Assembly: GCA_036245805.1 (NCBI GenBank)
Contig: BTRK01000002.1
Coordinates: forward strand, 29,133,067 to 29,197,066
Length of the DNA stretch: 64,000 nt
From: Pristionchus mayeri
Lineage: Eukaryota; Nematoda; Chromadorea; Rhabditida; Neodiplogasteridae
Reading direction: 5' to 3'
This document shows positions 32,903 through 44,732 of the stretch, in pieces (position 1 is the stretch's first letter; every line of letters starts with the position of its first letter). Made by a program: the position numbers and the translations under genes. Under the pieces are notes generated by a model. It saw only the letters and a list, made by a program, of their open reading frames with translations. It searched no databases and was not told the DNA's origin.

Positions 32903-33911
32903 ATGGACGGCGATCTTAGTCGAATTGGCAACTCATCTGATTCCAGAGTAAATTCATCGCGATGCTGTAACACGTGTCGCAAATGGGTAATCAGACATTT
33001 TGGAAACCATATTCTTGAAGGGTATCAAAAGTTCGAAAGGGGCGTTGGCTGTTTGTTTCTACATTGCGGTTGGGCGTATTTGCATCATTGACTGATCAAT
33101 TTTGACTTTTCAAAATGTACCAATTTCAGATGCCATACATTCGGTTCATTCTCCTGATTTTCACCTTCATCGTATTAATTGGGTATCAGATCATACCTCG
33201 CCAACCTCAAGAAGCTCCTCTGCCTCTCGGAGCGCGCATCGTAGTGGTCAGTTGAAGATTTAATTTTTTAAAATCATTGTGAAAATATGTATTTTTTTAA
33301 TTCTAACTAAAATAATTTGTTTTTATTACGTATCAGCTCAAAAATTTGGCTCGTATCGAAACCAAAATATAGCATGAGATAAGCAGTTTTCAGATGGTCG
33401 CAGGAGTTGGCAATATTTTCTTTGCGATTACTATTATAATTATATACAAAAGGGGCATATATTCGTTAATTTTGCCTCTAATTATATATGATGTACGTTT
33501 TTCACAATGTTTACATTTATTATTATACATATATATGCATATATGTCTATGTATGGCTGGCATAGATCTCTCCGATCGAAAAATGAGAATATAGTAAAAT
33601 TCATCAAAACTTTTAAGATTATTGCTTCAATTGGTTTTGTCGTCTTCACAATTTACTTGGTCGTCATTGCAATCATCGATAATGATCAACTAGGTTGCAG
33701 CTCATCATTGCTTCAAAATTGATTGAGTTTCCAGTGAACGCCGGTGTCATGATTGTACTTATTCGTCTTTCGAGCGATCAAATATCATGGTTTGTTCGCA
33801 ATCATCAACAATTACTTCAACCTGAAACATCGTGAGTGAAATGGATCTCGTTGCTATATGTCGATTTACTTTGGTTTCAGAACCCAACCATACGACGAAA
33901 TTAGTGCGTAG
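32903..33911 (+). CDS. Small four-helix membrane protein, unknown
   Basis: Six exons: 32903-32986, 33130-33246, 33394-33492, 33588-33693, 33735-33831, 33881-33911; 534 nt, 177 residues, phases agree. Seen: a cytosolic-looking start with a Cys pair (SSRCCNTCRKW), then hydrophobic segments FILLIFTFIVLIGYQII, GVGNIFFAITIIIIY plus SLILPLIIY, and IIASIGFVVFTIYLVVIAII, a weaker VMIVLI segment, and a polar tail ending TQPYDEISA. Exon 4 is read with a TGAG acceptor; the TATAG just downstream would put the join out of frame. Layout recalls small tetraspan-like nematode proteins, but there is no tetraspanin CCG motif. Family unknown. Confidence 0.62.
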
Positions 33912-34187
33912 CAACTCATTCGATCACTTCACATCAGAAAATTATGTTTTGCTACTTCTATGAGCCTGCATTTGCGATGAAGAAAATCAAATATGTATAA
34001 TTATATTGAACAAATCATGGACCACCTCATATCATTTTCGAACCGTTTCATCCCTTTAATGCTGGAAAGTTCATTTTTCGTAATCATTTCATTTAAGACA
34101 CGAGAAGGAAATTTTCGAAGGACTCAATGAGAGACTACCACACGATTTGTATTTGTTTTCCCACTACTTAGGAACGAATTGGCTGAT

Positions 34188-37100
34188 TCATCGCTTTTCG
34201 AAAAAGACGAGATTGATATTAATTTCATGAAAATCAAAAAAGAGGAGGACTCGCAAGATTAGCAAGTCGTATTGCGAGAAGAAAGGATGATTGTGAATCT
34301 CTTCGAAGGTGGGACGTTCGTCTCTATCGAGTTTTGTGAGCCACACAGCGAGATCCAGCTTAAAACAAAAATTTCGAATTTATATCCGAAATAAATCACC
34401 GCATCAGGTTGACATTTTTGAATGTCTAGCTTTCTCCCGCTTCGAATATCGTTGAAAATCTGGATAAAAAATCATCGTGATTCCGGAATACTTTTGTTAA
34501 AGTACCTCGATCTTCCCATTTCCCGACATGACAACGCACATTTCGAGTAGAATCAGTCCAGCGGAGAAAATGTCCACTCTTCGATCGTAGATCATGTTCT
34601 GATGTTTTGTACTTGTTGTATTCAGAAAAAGTAAAAGACAAAGCACCTGTTCAGGTGCTCTGTACACGTCTGTTCCGATGTTACTATGCCATCCAGTACC
34701 ATCATCGCTTTCGGTCGCGATTCCGAGGTCGCATATTTTGACGATATCCTCAGAAACAACGAGGATGTTGCTTGGCTGTAAAATCAAGGATTAGTAGGAA
34801 CAAAAATGGATCTTAATATTTCTCGGGGAGAAAGTAAGCAATCAAACTTTAAGATCGCGATGGAAGAAGCCGTTATTGTGAATGTACTCGAGTGCAGTGG
34901 CAATCTGCTTGAACCATGTCTTCACTTGCTGCATATTCCGTGAATCGCCTATGTTAGAATCGCTACTAAGCCAGTCTTCCAGAGACTGTTCGCCCAACTA
35001 AAAATATCACTCATTCATTTCAGAGAACTATAGTTACAATACCTCCATTTGAATAAATAAGAAAGCATTATTGCGCTCGGGTCCACTCTGCAAAGTGGAT
35101 CTGATCGATATACTGAAGTTTAGATTACATTGTGAACAATTTGATCTGCGCCTTCCATTGATGGTGTGAATCTATACTGAAAAGCAATCGTATTATGTAT
35201 TCCGTAGGAGTAGAACAGCTGCGATGGATCAATCCTTTATGGAAATCGAGTTGACCGCATCTCGCACATTTTGTATAAAAAGAAGAGTGGAAACATCACT
35301 GACCTGCCATCCCTCGGGTGGTTCTTCGATCCACGTGCTGTGATATCGAACGATGCCAGGATGGTGCAATTTAGCCATCTTGCGAACTTCGCCAAGAGTT
35401 TGCTCAATTGGTTCTACGCTGAAATATAGCAAATGAAGTGCTTTGTGTTAGTAGAAATTATTTACTTACTTGGAGTTGAGGCCGATTTTTTTCACAGCAT
35501 AGGAATGTCGATCCAACAGATGCATAGCTTTAAATACACAACCAAACGAGCCGGCTCCAACTACTTTTTCGATTGAAAATTCGTTCATGAACCTGTCAAA
35601 AATGAGAAATTCTCTGTAAATTAAGACATACTTTGATGCAAACGGGGCTTCTCTGGTGGTCTCTTTGAACTAAATATGACGATTATTAAAGCGATTTCGC
35701 AAGTGAACTCACGTATTCTCCTGGCAGATGAACAATTTTTACATTCATGTCATGTGTAGGACAAGAGTCAGGTTGTTTCCACTACATATTACGGCCACTC
35801 CGTTAGCAACTCGAATCATAACATTTGCATAATTCAGCTCTCTTGAATATATTTTTTTAGTAAAAAAAAATGTTTGTTATGTACAGTTGAATTTTTTTTT
35901 TTTTTGTTATGTACAGTTGAATTTTTTTCTTTCTCGTTCATAATTGAATTATTATAAAATATAACTGAACGTGAAGCAAGAAGTTAGTCATTTCTACGTG
36001 AAATGTACACACCTGAATGAGATTGCCGACAGGAATTCAAACGTTGATGTGTTCAACGCACTCAATTTCGAATTGTTCAGAAAATAGATAAATGGAGATG
36101 AGTCTCGAACGGAAATGTGATTGCCCTTTTTCGTTGCACCCTGATAACGATGTTTATGTGCTGCAATATAAGGAACGCGCACATAAGCCATGATTATATT
36201 ATCACTCAGCTGATACGCTAATGGGCTATCTTCATCGATTAACATTCCTTCATACACAATTTTGCCTCTGAAAATATTAGATGTTGTGGCGAGTGACGAA
36301 CGGCTTTATTAGAGTTTGACAAGCGGGCCTTCATCTCTTCATTCGATCTATTGAGCGGCGAGTGAGTGAATGGAATGAAAAGAGCGTGGTATCGTTTCTC
36401 GAACTCTAGGTGTTACCTATGAATGAAAAATGGTGTAGTCTCGGGAAGCGCCTCGTCTGGTAAATCAAAAAGAACTCCATGTGTTTCCGGGTCCTCCCAT
36501 ACTCTATGGGCATATTTATTTCCACTTCGCGAGATCGTACAATGTCCGTCAATTGGCCACTGTAACATTCAAATGTTCCAGTGCATCAATTAAAGAAATA
36601 TAATGTAAAATAAGCCAACCACATCAATGCCACGTATGAATGCAACTTCGATTATATCAGGTTCGACGAATGTCGCTTGGTAAACCTTCAAAATTTTCCA
36701 TTCATTAAGGAAAAACGCAAAATACCTTATCATATGTAGCGATATAAATCGAATTTTCATGTGCATACATCTCGAAAATCTTCTCAAATGGCAATTTAGC
36801 TTCTACTTTAATGCCCCTGAAAACTGGAAGTTTACGTCGGAATTTTTACTATTTAGGAGCCGAGGAGCGTACAAAATCTGGATAATTTCATTACGCAGAA
36901 ATGATGGATTAAGAAAGAAAATTGAGACGTTCTTACAAGGGGGCGTCGCAGAGTGTCCATGGAGTTTCATAACGAGAACTAGCGCATTCGTAAGAGGAGA
37001 AAATTCTTAGAACGTCTGTTGTTTTCAAATTTGCTAAACGATCTTGTGGAGGTCTGGGCTGTATGGAAATTTAGGGACATAGCCTATGAAATAGCCTGGT

Positions 37101-37472
37101 TTTGGCTATGAGCCCAGACTTATACATGATCGTTTAGCAAATTTGAAAACAACAGAAGTTCTTAGAATTTTCTCCTCTTTCAAATGCGCTAGGTCTTGAA
37201 ACTCCATGGACACTCCGCGACGACCCCTTGTTAGGATACTTCTTGTCCGAGACAAAAAAAACTCACTTGAATATCACATGCATCGTATTCTTATTCTGCC
37301 ACGTGTCCACGTGGAAAAGAGTACCTCAATTAACTTTGTTATCAATCATTATTGTTGATCATTACTTACCATTGTCAACCATAATTGCAGTTATGTTCGT
37401 TTCTTGTACCCTCGTTCTCATATCAATAACTCGCCTTTGAGGTGGAATCATCCTTTTCCAAATTCTATCCAT
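34188..37472 (-). CDS. pek-1: PEK/PERK-like eIF2alpha kinase
   Basis: Stress kinase that phosphorylates the translation factor eIF2alpha. Minus-strand exons (approximate): 37400-37472, about 37266-37325, 36726-36816, 36620-36685, 36417-36559, 36013-36267, 35713-35781, 35632-35669, 35470-35592, 35305-35418, 35043-35171, 34848-34997, 34647-34775, 34506-34598, 34400-34459, 34188-34358. Kinase motifs seen: GAGSFGCVF, YAVKKI, HHPGIVRYHSTWIEEPPEGW (very close to the PERK HPGIVRYFNAW.E.PPE.W block), FLFIQMELGE, FFHRDLKPSNI, KICDLGIATE (DLG instead of the usual DFG), GTDVYRAPEQ, VDIFSAGLILLEM and RPTFEEIHNHPFF. The N-terminal part (about 230 residues, for example TLFHVDTW, GKIVYEGMLID) fits a luminal sensor. 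I see no signal peptide and no transmembrane segment; the join between 36013 and 35781 is unsolved. Starts upstream of 37472 are possible. Confidence 0.82.
36310..36408. mobile_element. TAGAGTTCGAG MITE, degraded copy, PEK intron
   Basis: Related to 37789-37901: right arm GCGTGGTATCGTTTCTCG followed by AACTCTA, left arm TAGAGTTTGACAAGCGGGCC. The ends are diverged and no clear target duplication remains. Confidence 0.5.
36936..37230. mobile_element. 295 bp MITE with TTA target duplication, PEK intron
   Basis: Nearly complete palindrome: left CAAGGGGGCGTCGCAGAGTG, right (reverse complement) CAAGGGGTCGTCGCGGAGTG, continuing through TCCATGGAGTTTC and, further in, ACAACAGA and CAAATTTGCTAAACGATC. 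It is flanked by TTA on both sides (36933-36935, 37231-37233), compatible with PIF/Harbinger-type insertion. Confidence 0.75.
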
Positions 37473-37788
37473 TTCTGGACAATTACACATTTTTGACAAA
37501 ATTAAACATAGTCTGCGAGTTGAAGGTGAACATGAACGTAATTAATGTCAAAGGGCGGCCGAGAAATACATAAAGAGTGATTTCAACAGCGTATATTGAT
37601 CGCTAGCGAATGATGTTTCACGCTACGCATGCATTGTACGCCTATCAGTGAATGTTATGATTCGTGAGAGACCTGAGAATCACAATCGGTGTGGCTCTTA
37701 TCTATTCTCTTTCTCGCGTCCATTAGAGAGAGTAATGCTCTCATGCAGCAATGCATACAGTTGAGGCTGTATTGCAAGTTGTAATTTC

Positions 37789-37901
37789 TAGAGTTCGAGA
37801 TGCGATACCATGCTCTCTTCATTCTACTCATTCTATCGCCGATCGACCGGTCTAGAGAGTGTGTAGAATGAAAAGAGCGTGGTATCGTTTCTCGAACTCT
37901 A
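37789..37901. mobile_element. hAT-like MITE with 8 bp target duplication
   Basis: Ends TAGAGTTCGAGATGCGATAC and (reverse complement of the right end) TAGAGTTCGAGAAACGATAC. Both flanks carry GTAATTTC, an 8 bp target duplication. Related copies are at 36310-36408 and 49132-49233. Confidence 0.8.
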
Positions 37902-38464
37902 GTAATTTCCCTCGCCTCTTCAATTCTAAGCACGCCCTCGCTGTTCCCTTACCGTCAGAGAAAATCGAAAGAGTGTGTAGAGCGAGAGAGGCGAGAAAAA
38001 TACTTGTGCGGCTGGCCATATTTCCTATGATGCCGGCGTGTCAATGTCAAGCAAAATAGCAAGCAGACGTATTCTGAATAAGTTTCTGCACTGAACCCTC
38101 GTCGAGATACAGTTTGCCGGAAAGATAGTGAGTGGTGAATCGGGAATCGAGAAAGCTCTGAATGGAAAGCTGTGGGCATGCTCACTCGGAGGGACGAGTG
38201 AAAGGGGCATGAGAGAACTCCTAAAGCGATGGGGGCAGATTCCAGATCGTGAAGAAGATGATCTTATGTATCCCTCATAGCATTGTTCTCTAGAAATAGT
38301 GGATTGTTCTCGCCTACAGTAAAAACTCCTCGATATTTATTGCTCTCATTAATATTAAACTAGCCGCCTAAAGGCGGCTAGGAGGTGGCATGTGTTTTAA
38401 TCTCCCGGGTATGCTTGAAAGAAATTTCCCGCCCCATCCTGCATTTCCCATCTCTATGGTCGAA

Positions 38465-38815
38465 CCATTTTCCCGTATCTCTAGAACCCTTTCCTCCCCC
38501 TCTCCTATCTATAGGACCCTTCCCCCCTCATATCTCTACGACCCTCTCCTCCCCCTCTCATATCCCTAGGACCCGCTCCTCCCCGTCTCCTATCTCTAGA
38601 ACCCTGTCCTCCCCCTTCCTATCTCTAGGACCCTCACGCCCTCCCCTATCTATAGGACCCTCTCCTCCCCCTTATCCTATCTCTAGGACCCTGTGCTCCC
38701 CATTCCTATCTCTAGGACCCTCTCCCCCTCCCCTATCTATAGGATCCTCTCCCCCTTCCCTATCTATAGGACCCTCTTCCCCCCCCCCTCTCATATCTCT
38801 AGAACCCTCTCATCT
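38465..38815. repeat. Minisatellite, about 30 bp unit
   Basis: About eleven tandem units built on TATCTCTAGGACCCTCTCCT followed by CCCC, with variants (TATAGGACCC, CCTAGGACCC). Strongly C/T on the plus strand. A 191-codon Pro/Ser frame across it is a by-product of the repeat. Confidence 0.8.
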
Positions 38816-39077
38816 CAATCTTTTCCCTCTCCTCCCTCCCCTCCCCCCCCCTCCACACCGCTCGCCCTCCTCGAGTGCACGGAAAATTACTCTCTCCAAT
38901 CTCCACACTCTCTCAAAAATAAATTACTCGTACCCCCCTCTCCCTCTCTCCGGACCATGAAAGGATAATCCAATTAATTGTTACCGATTCTGTCCACGAC
39001 AAAATATCAAAACTCCCCTAAATATGGCGATCGATCTTTCTTTTAAATTATTGTCACGCTGTCCCTTTGTCGTCAAG

Positions 39078-40362
39078 TTAAAGGTCCTGTCCAGGGAACG
39101 AAAATTTCATATTCGCTCTAAGGGACTGATCCAAGATTAGTAGCGCGCAATTTCAAAAATTGTACAGTATCATACAGTATATGGAGTGCCAGGGGGGTGC
39201 TGCACAAGGCATGTATTTTACGACCATGGTCGATAATTTTGTCATGGTAGGTCAAGACTAAGTACCGTACCCAATCGATCATACAGTACTTCCAGATACC
39301 GTATACCGCCACCGTAACCCCGATTATCGAGAACTGGCTTTATTTTCAAAAAGTCAATATACCGTACCCAATCGATACTACAGCACCCATACCGTAACCC
39401 TGTGTACAGTACCCCTTGCTACCGTATTCCGCACCACTGCGGTCAATCGTAAACTGACTTTTTTTCAAAACAATTTCTATTAAGTTGATTCTTGCTCTAT
39501 ACCCTATCGACTCTACAGTACCCCCAGATACAGTATACCGCTACCGTAACCCCGATTATCGCAAACTAACTTCATTTTTAAAAAGTCCTGGTACCGTGCG
39601 CATTCGATTATACATTACCCAAGTAACTATCGTAACCCAGTTCCTTAGGTCATATCCAGTTCCTTGGGTCAAACATTTTTCTACAAATCCAAAATCGATT
39701 TTAAAATTATTTTAAAGTGCCCTACCGTATATGTGAATAATTTTATGATCAATTTTGGATTTTTATAAAAATGTTTAAAATTTTTAGAAAAATGTTTGAC
39801 CCAAGGAACTGGATCTGACCCAAGGAACTGGGTTACGGTTGTTACTTGGGTACTGTATAATCGAATGTGCACGGTATCAGGACTTTTTAAAAATAAAGTT
39901 AGTTTGTGATAATCGGGGTTATGGTAGCGGTATACGGTATCTGGGGGTACTGTAGAGTCGATAGGGTATAAAGCAAGAATCAACTTAATAGAAAATGTTT
40001 TGGAAAAATGTCAGTTTACGATTGACCGCAGTGGTGCGGAATACGGTAGCAAGGGGTACTGTACACAGGGTTACGGTATGGGTGCTGTAGTATCGATTGG
40101 GTACGGTATATTGACTTTTTGAAAATAAAGCCAGTTCTCGATAATCGGGGTTACGGTGGCGGTATACGGTATCAGGGAGTACTGTATGATCGATTGGGTA
40201 CGGTACTTAGTCTTGACCTACCATGACAAAATTATCGACCATGGCCGTAAAACTCCATATACTGTATGATACTGTACAATTTTTAAAATTGCGCGCTACT
40301 AATCTTGGATCAGTCCCTTAGAGCGAATATGAAATTTTCGTTCCCTGGACAGGACCTTTAAG
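39078..40362. mobile_element. 1.28 kb palindromic element rich in TACCGTA
   Basis: Two arms of about 640 bp inverted around 39720: left end AAAGGTCCTGTCCAGGGAAC, right end GTTCCCTGGACAGGACCTTT. TA dinucleotides next to the AAGG/CCTT ends fit a TA target duplication. Each arm carries many TACCGTA/TACGGTA heptamers and TACTGTA variants. No coding frame beyond mirror-image short ORFs. Confidence 0.8.
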
Positions 40363-40379
40363 ACATTGTAATATCCTAT

Positions 40380-40890
40380 GCGTCGTTGTAGCATTCTATT
40401 CTGCAAGACTGTACCATCACATGATAAATTATTTTTATTATAATTGCGTATTGGGGAGAAGTAACATAGCCAAGGAAATTATTTTATCCGATAAAATCAA
40501 AATCGGGCTAACTGAAACGGAGCTTTAGACATCATGAGCATAACTAGCGTCTAATGTGCATTTTACGAAAATATACTTCAAGCGTCGCAATAAATTCAAT
40601 ATACATTTTTAAAACAAGGAAATTACAAAAATGAAAAATTACGGAAAAATAAAGTCAATTCGTGAGACTAAATAAATGAACAAAGTACGGTACTTGGCAA
40701 ATAGCCAAGAAGTCGCCTTGTTTTTCCTTCGCGTTGTTCAAAGCAATATCACGAGTTTCCTTTTTGATTTATTGTGTTTTTAGCCTCAATTCACTTTAGA
40801 GGACGCGGTCGTTCATTTAACAAGTTACTTTTCATATTCAGTGCGAAACTTGCAGCATTTGTATTAAATTATTAACTGTTCGCTCTCTTC
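40380..40890. other. No gene recognised
   Basis: AT-rich spacer between the large palindrome and the first weak exon at 40893. Confidence 0.4.
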
Positions 40891-40892
40891 AG

Positions 40893-42273
40893 TGCTCGCG
40901 TGCTTAATGTACCAAGTTTCTACTCTGAAACGGCGGACGAGCTGGAAGTTTACTATGAGGCATCAGACGGCACCAATGAAAGGTAAGTTTCTATTATGTA
41001 ATCTTGCAAATGCTGAATGATTATAAAAAGTTAATACTTTGTTCGGCTGTTTGTTTTCCAATATGAATACACGTGAGTCCGTTGATCCATTGAGAGGGTT
41101 TGTTCATAAAAACGTTGGTTAAGTCGTGTTTTGAACAAACGATTCAACATAGAATAGGTGTGTTTTTGGAAATGTGGCAAAATAGATAATCGTTTAATTT
41201 ACAGCTGCGTGGCATGCACGATGAGAAGGATCCGCTGGAAAACGTAGTTAGTTTTATGTGTATTTCGATTTTTCTTTGGATTTTAATATGAAACGCGAAA
41301 GTTGTCAAAATGCGGTACTTTATAAGGGAAACGATTGTGTTGGATACATTGTTGTTGTCGTGGTAGACGGAAGAGACGACTAAACGAAATGGTTTTATTG
41401 CGTTCATTACAGTAATGGGGGATTAGAATCGAGAAATGAGTACCGTACTCGGCAACACCTGTTCTCGATGAGTATTTCTCTGGGATTTAGGATGCTCAAT
41501 CGGGAAAGCTGTGAGAATGTTGATATTTTAGTAAATCAATGAATTAGTTTGTGCGATATTGTCATGGTGTTTCTATGTTCAAGGTGATTTTTCATTGCAG
41601 AAGCCCGGTTCGTCTCTCTTCCCCTTGGCGGCGATCCATTCGCACTCCTCTCATGCTAGGAAGCGAGGAGGAAGAGTGAGCTACATTCTTAAATATTTGT
41701 ATGTTTTAAATATCTACTGACAAAAATAGCCTCCCTCTTTGGCAACAATTAAAATATAACCTGTCCACTTCAAAAGCTCGTGATCATATAGTGCAACAAT
41801 TTTTCTCTTCTTTTAGAGTGTACTCCAATTTTTCATAGCATGATGCGCGCCACTTTTGTGAAGCGGCGCAATCAAGCGCTCCTCGTTCGCACAATCTTTC
41901 TCTATGAGCGGCCACGACGAGGAAATAAATAAAATGAGGAGCGCGTGGCCGCGCCGCTTCGCATAAGTGGCGCACATCTTGTGTTGAAAAATGGAGTTGC
42001 TTCCCTGGTAGGAATGTTTTCTGGGAGGCGACAGGTCGAGGTTGAATACAAAATACGAATGGATATTTAATGGTGATCAGTTTTTTTCTCTCCTTCTGAT
42101 TTGAATTTCGAAGTAAATTTGAAATGACTAAGGTTGGACCTTGGTTTGTAATAGTAGTAACGGAACGGGAAATGCATTGTATGTAGTAATATTTCGACGC
42201 ATACCGTAATGGTGCTCGTAATGGGTGTATCTTCAGGTTTAAAACAAACGAGAGTGCTCGATGTGTGATGTGA
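40893..42273 (+). CDS. Weakly supported exon series, unknown product
   Basis: Four exons join in phase: 40893-40982 (ARVLNVPSFYSETADELEVY..), 41205-41243 (CVACTMRRIRWK), 41601-41675 (SPVRLSSPWRRSIRTPLM..EEE) and 42237-42273, which ends at a stop (FKTNESARCVM). Each has a good TTTCAG or TTGCAG-like acceptor and a GT donor. No start codon was identified and no family recognised; the CVAC pair might bind metal. It could be part of a longer gene continuing upstream, or chance open frames. A palindromic MITE sits in the last intron. Confidence 0.33.
41822..41997. mobile_element. Palindromic MITE (ACTCCAATTTTTCA family)
   Basis: 176 bp; left ACTCCAATTTTTCATAGCAT and right (reverse complement) ACTCCATTTTTCAACACAAG, with GCGCCACTT and GCGGCGC blocks on both arms. 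A related copy is at 44568-44716. Confidence 0.65.
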
Positions 42274-43120
42274 AGATTAGTTCGGTGATCGACGAGCTGG
42301 ATCACGTCTGCGATGAAGTCACGCCACACTAGCGCGGTTAGTTTGCATTTTTGCGTGCTTTTCGAGACTTAGGAGTCGCAGGTAATGTTAGTTAGAAGTA
42401 TATGGGAGTATTCATGAATATTTTTGCACTGACTGGAACTTCTCAGATATCATGCCACTCTTGTGAATTAAAAATATTGTACGAAAATGCATGCTTCCCA
42501 CAGGCGCAGTTTTCGAGTACGCCTTCCATTTCTGGTGGAGTAGAGTGGATACGACATTGATTGAAGTGGAGCCTCGATACCCTTATAGCTCATCATGGAA
42601 TTATTCTTTGATGTGTGATAACTGATTTCTATTCTCTCTTCTAAAGCCTTTGGCATATTGTTCCATTGTTCTAATCTTGTTTTTGTTTAATATTGAAGCT
42701 CCTCCAGCATTCCTAGATAGTTTTCATTACTATATTTTCCCGATTTTTCACTGATTATTTATGGTTGTGTTTCGTGATAAAGATTTTGATTATTCCGTGA
42801 TCTTGCAGAATTATATATACTGGTTGCATAAAGCTTCCGGATGGTTATCTAAGATTTCGATCACCATATGGTGGGCCGGTATGTTTTGGTGTAATAATCA
42901 AACTGCGACTGTTCAAGGAAAGTTATCATGTGCTTACAAATCGCTAATAGCAAATGGTAAACAACAGCTCCTAGTTATCACATTTGTTTTTAGTTGGTTA
43001 CCAATGGTGAAACAGTGATCCCAAGCTTGGAATGTTTTGCGTTGAATGCATGAGAGAGTGTACAAAAGTGAGAAACCACGTGTTCCAGTCAAAGCTTGAT
43101 CTTAGGGCAGCGTAGGGACA

Positions 43121-44346
43121 GTGATCGAGTTCCTTCAGACCGCTAACACGAGGGTTCAGGTGGTGTACAAAAAGACGGACCGCATTTTGCAGATTAAAAA
43201 TGGGACACGGTAGGTGGTGAGATATTATAGTATATGATCTCTCTATTTCGCATTATCTCTCGCTGGTCAGGAATGTGAGAGTGTATGCGATGTTCCTGCG
43301 CATCAGGACAGGGAGAGGACGACCGTAGAGAGCGCGCTCGAGAGAGAGCGCGCTCTAGTCGCCGCGGGTTCGAGATAGTGTGCGAAGGGAAGCGAGAGGA
43401 AGATTAAGAAGAGCGAGAGGCGTGTCCCGTCTCCTGTACACTTTAATGCACAGAGGCCTTGGTTTTAAGCCCTAGTGGCCAACATAATAAAATTTATTAA
43501 AAAAACTAAAGAAATTGGTAAGTATTAAATTAGATTTTGTTTGGGGATTACCGTACTCGTGCATTTCGCAGCGTGTTTTATGTGCCTAATTTGCGGCTGT
43601 TACTATAGCTCATACATGCTAATATTTGAATCGTTTCCATATTCACTTGGACGGGTATTATTTATGGTTCATTAATGGTACGAGCTTGTTCGATCAATCC
43701 CGTTTAGGGTTTGGAGTTGTTCTCTCGGGGCAACGCTCCAACCAAAGCAGCTTCGAGATCAACCGAGGGAATGATTGCAGCTATCGATAAGGAGTCTGAC
43801 CATCGGTAGTCTTTGTTCTATTTTTCACGTATCCATTTATTTTTGCGTAACCAGTCAAATGCTAATTTGTAAAAATATAGTGTAATACGTATGAAGCAGG
43901 TTTAGCTGCTAAACTTACGTTTATAAAACGTTCGTACTGCATGTATATCGAATTAGATTGTCACATCGTGTTGTATGGTCTGAGATTTATCGAATTGTGT
44001 GGTGCAATATATCAATTTGTTCATCACAACATTTAGTTTTGCCTTTCCTTGTTGTTATGAAAAATGATAAACTTTGATTTGTAGTTACCGGAATCAATTT
44101 TATCAAATCTGGTTTTTGTCCAGTACGACTATCGATTCAACGAGTAGTTTGGATTCACGTCTATATTCAGCTATGGTACGGCGTTTGGCTGGATTCATGT
44201 CAGCAACATTAGCTATGAGAGCCACTCGAGAGCGATTTTTCTCCCTTTCAACGTCCTCCCTCTCTTCTCACTCGCCCAATTCGCAACGAGTTTCGATGAT
44301 TCTCGACAGAATTCATGTTACGGCGATTCGAGAATTGACGAGAAAG
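43121..44346 (+). CDS. Weakly supported exons, unknown product
   Basis: Two exons join in phase: 43708-43805 (GLELFSRGNAPTKAASRSTE..) and 44085-44346 (88 codons, RYRNQFYQIWFLSSTTIDST.., with AMVRRLAGFMSATLAMRATR and ending TAIRELTRK). An earlier open piece at 43121-43213 (IEFLQTANTRVQVVYKKTDR..) has the wrong phase to join them and may be separate. The long second exon is Ser/Arg-rich. No start, stop or family identified. Listed because the exon boundaries look real. Confidence 0.3.
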
Positions 44347-44567
44347 GTTTGTACAATGCATTTAGCACTAAATTTTCGCTTTATTATATTAAAATTCAGT
44401 TATGTGCAATCAAGGTGTTTAGTAGTGCACGAAATAGTTTCATGGTGATCTATTGTCGTTAGGTCATTTCATCTCTTCCTTGCTAGGGAATATGATGGGT
44501 GGCGTTAGAAGTGGCTTGACACTTTGCTCATCATGCGGCGCGCCCGCCGTCGTATTTAATAATTCGA

Positions 44568-44716
44568 ACTCCGATTTTTCTACACAGGATGTACGCACTC
44601 CTCGTTTACACACTCTTTCTCTCTGAGTATCCGAGACGAGAGGGTATGTAAAATGAGGAGTGCGTGAACGCGCCACTTCGCAAAAGTGGCGCGCATCATT
44701 CGTTGAAAAACCGTAG
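44568..44716. mobile_element. Palindromic MITE, second ACTCC family copy
   Basis: Shares GAGGAGTGCGTG, GCGCCACTTCGCAAAAGTGG and GCGCGCATCAT with the element at 41822-41997. It ends about 17 nt before the start codon of the first zinc-finger gene, so it may supply promoter or 5' UTR sequence. Confidence 0.55.
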
Positions 44717-44732
44717 GAAGTAACGAATTTAA

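Noticed and set aside
38385..38960. 191-codon Pro/Ser/Leu-rich frame
   Set aside because: It spans the 30 bp minisatellite; the peptide repeats simply translate the repeat unit.
39485..39983. Frames of 76 and 100 codons with nearly the same peptide on both strands
   Set aside because: Inverted copies within the 1.28 kb palindrome arms.
41784..42329. 181-codon minus-strand frame
   Set aside because: Runs across a palindromic MITE and antisense to better-supported exons; no family signal.
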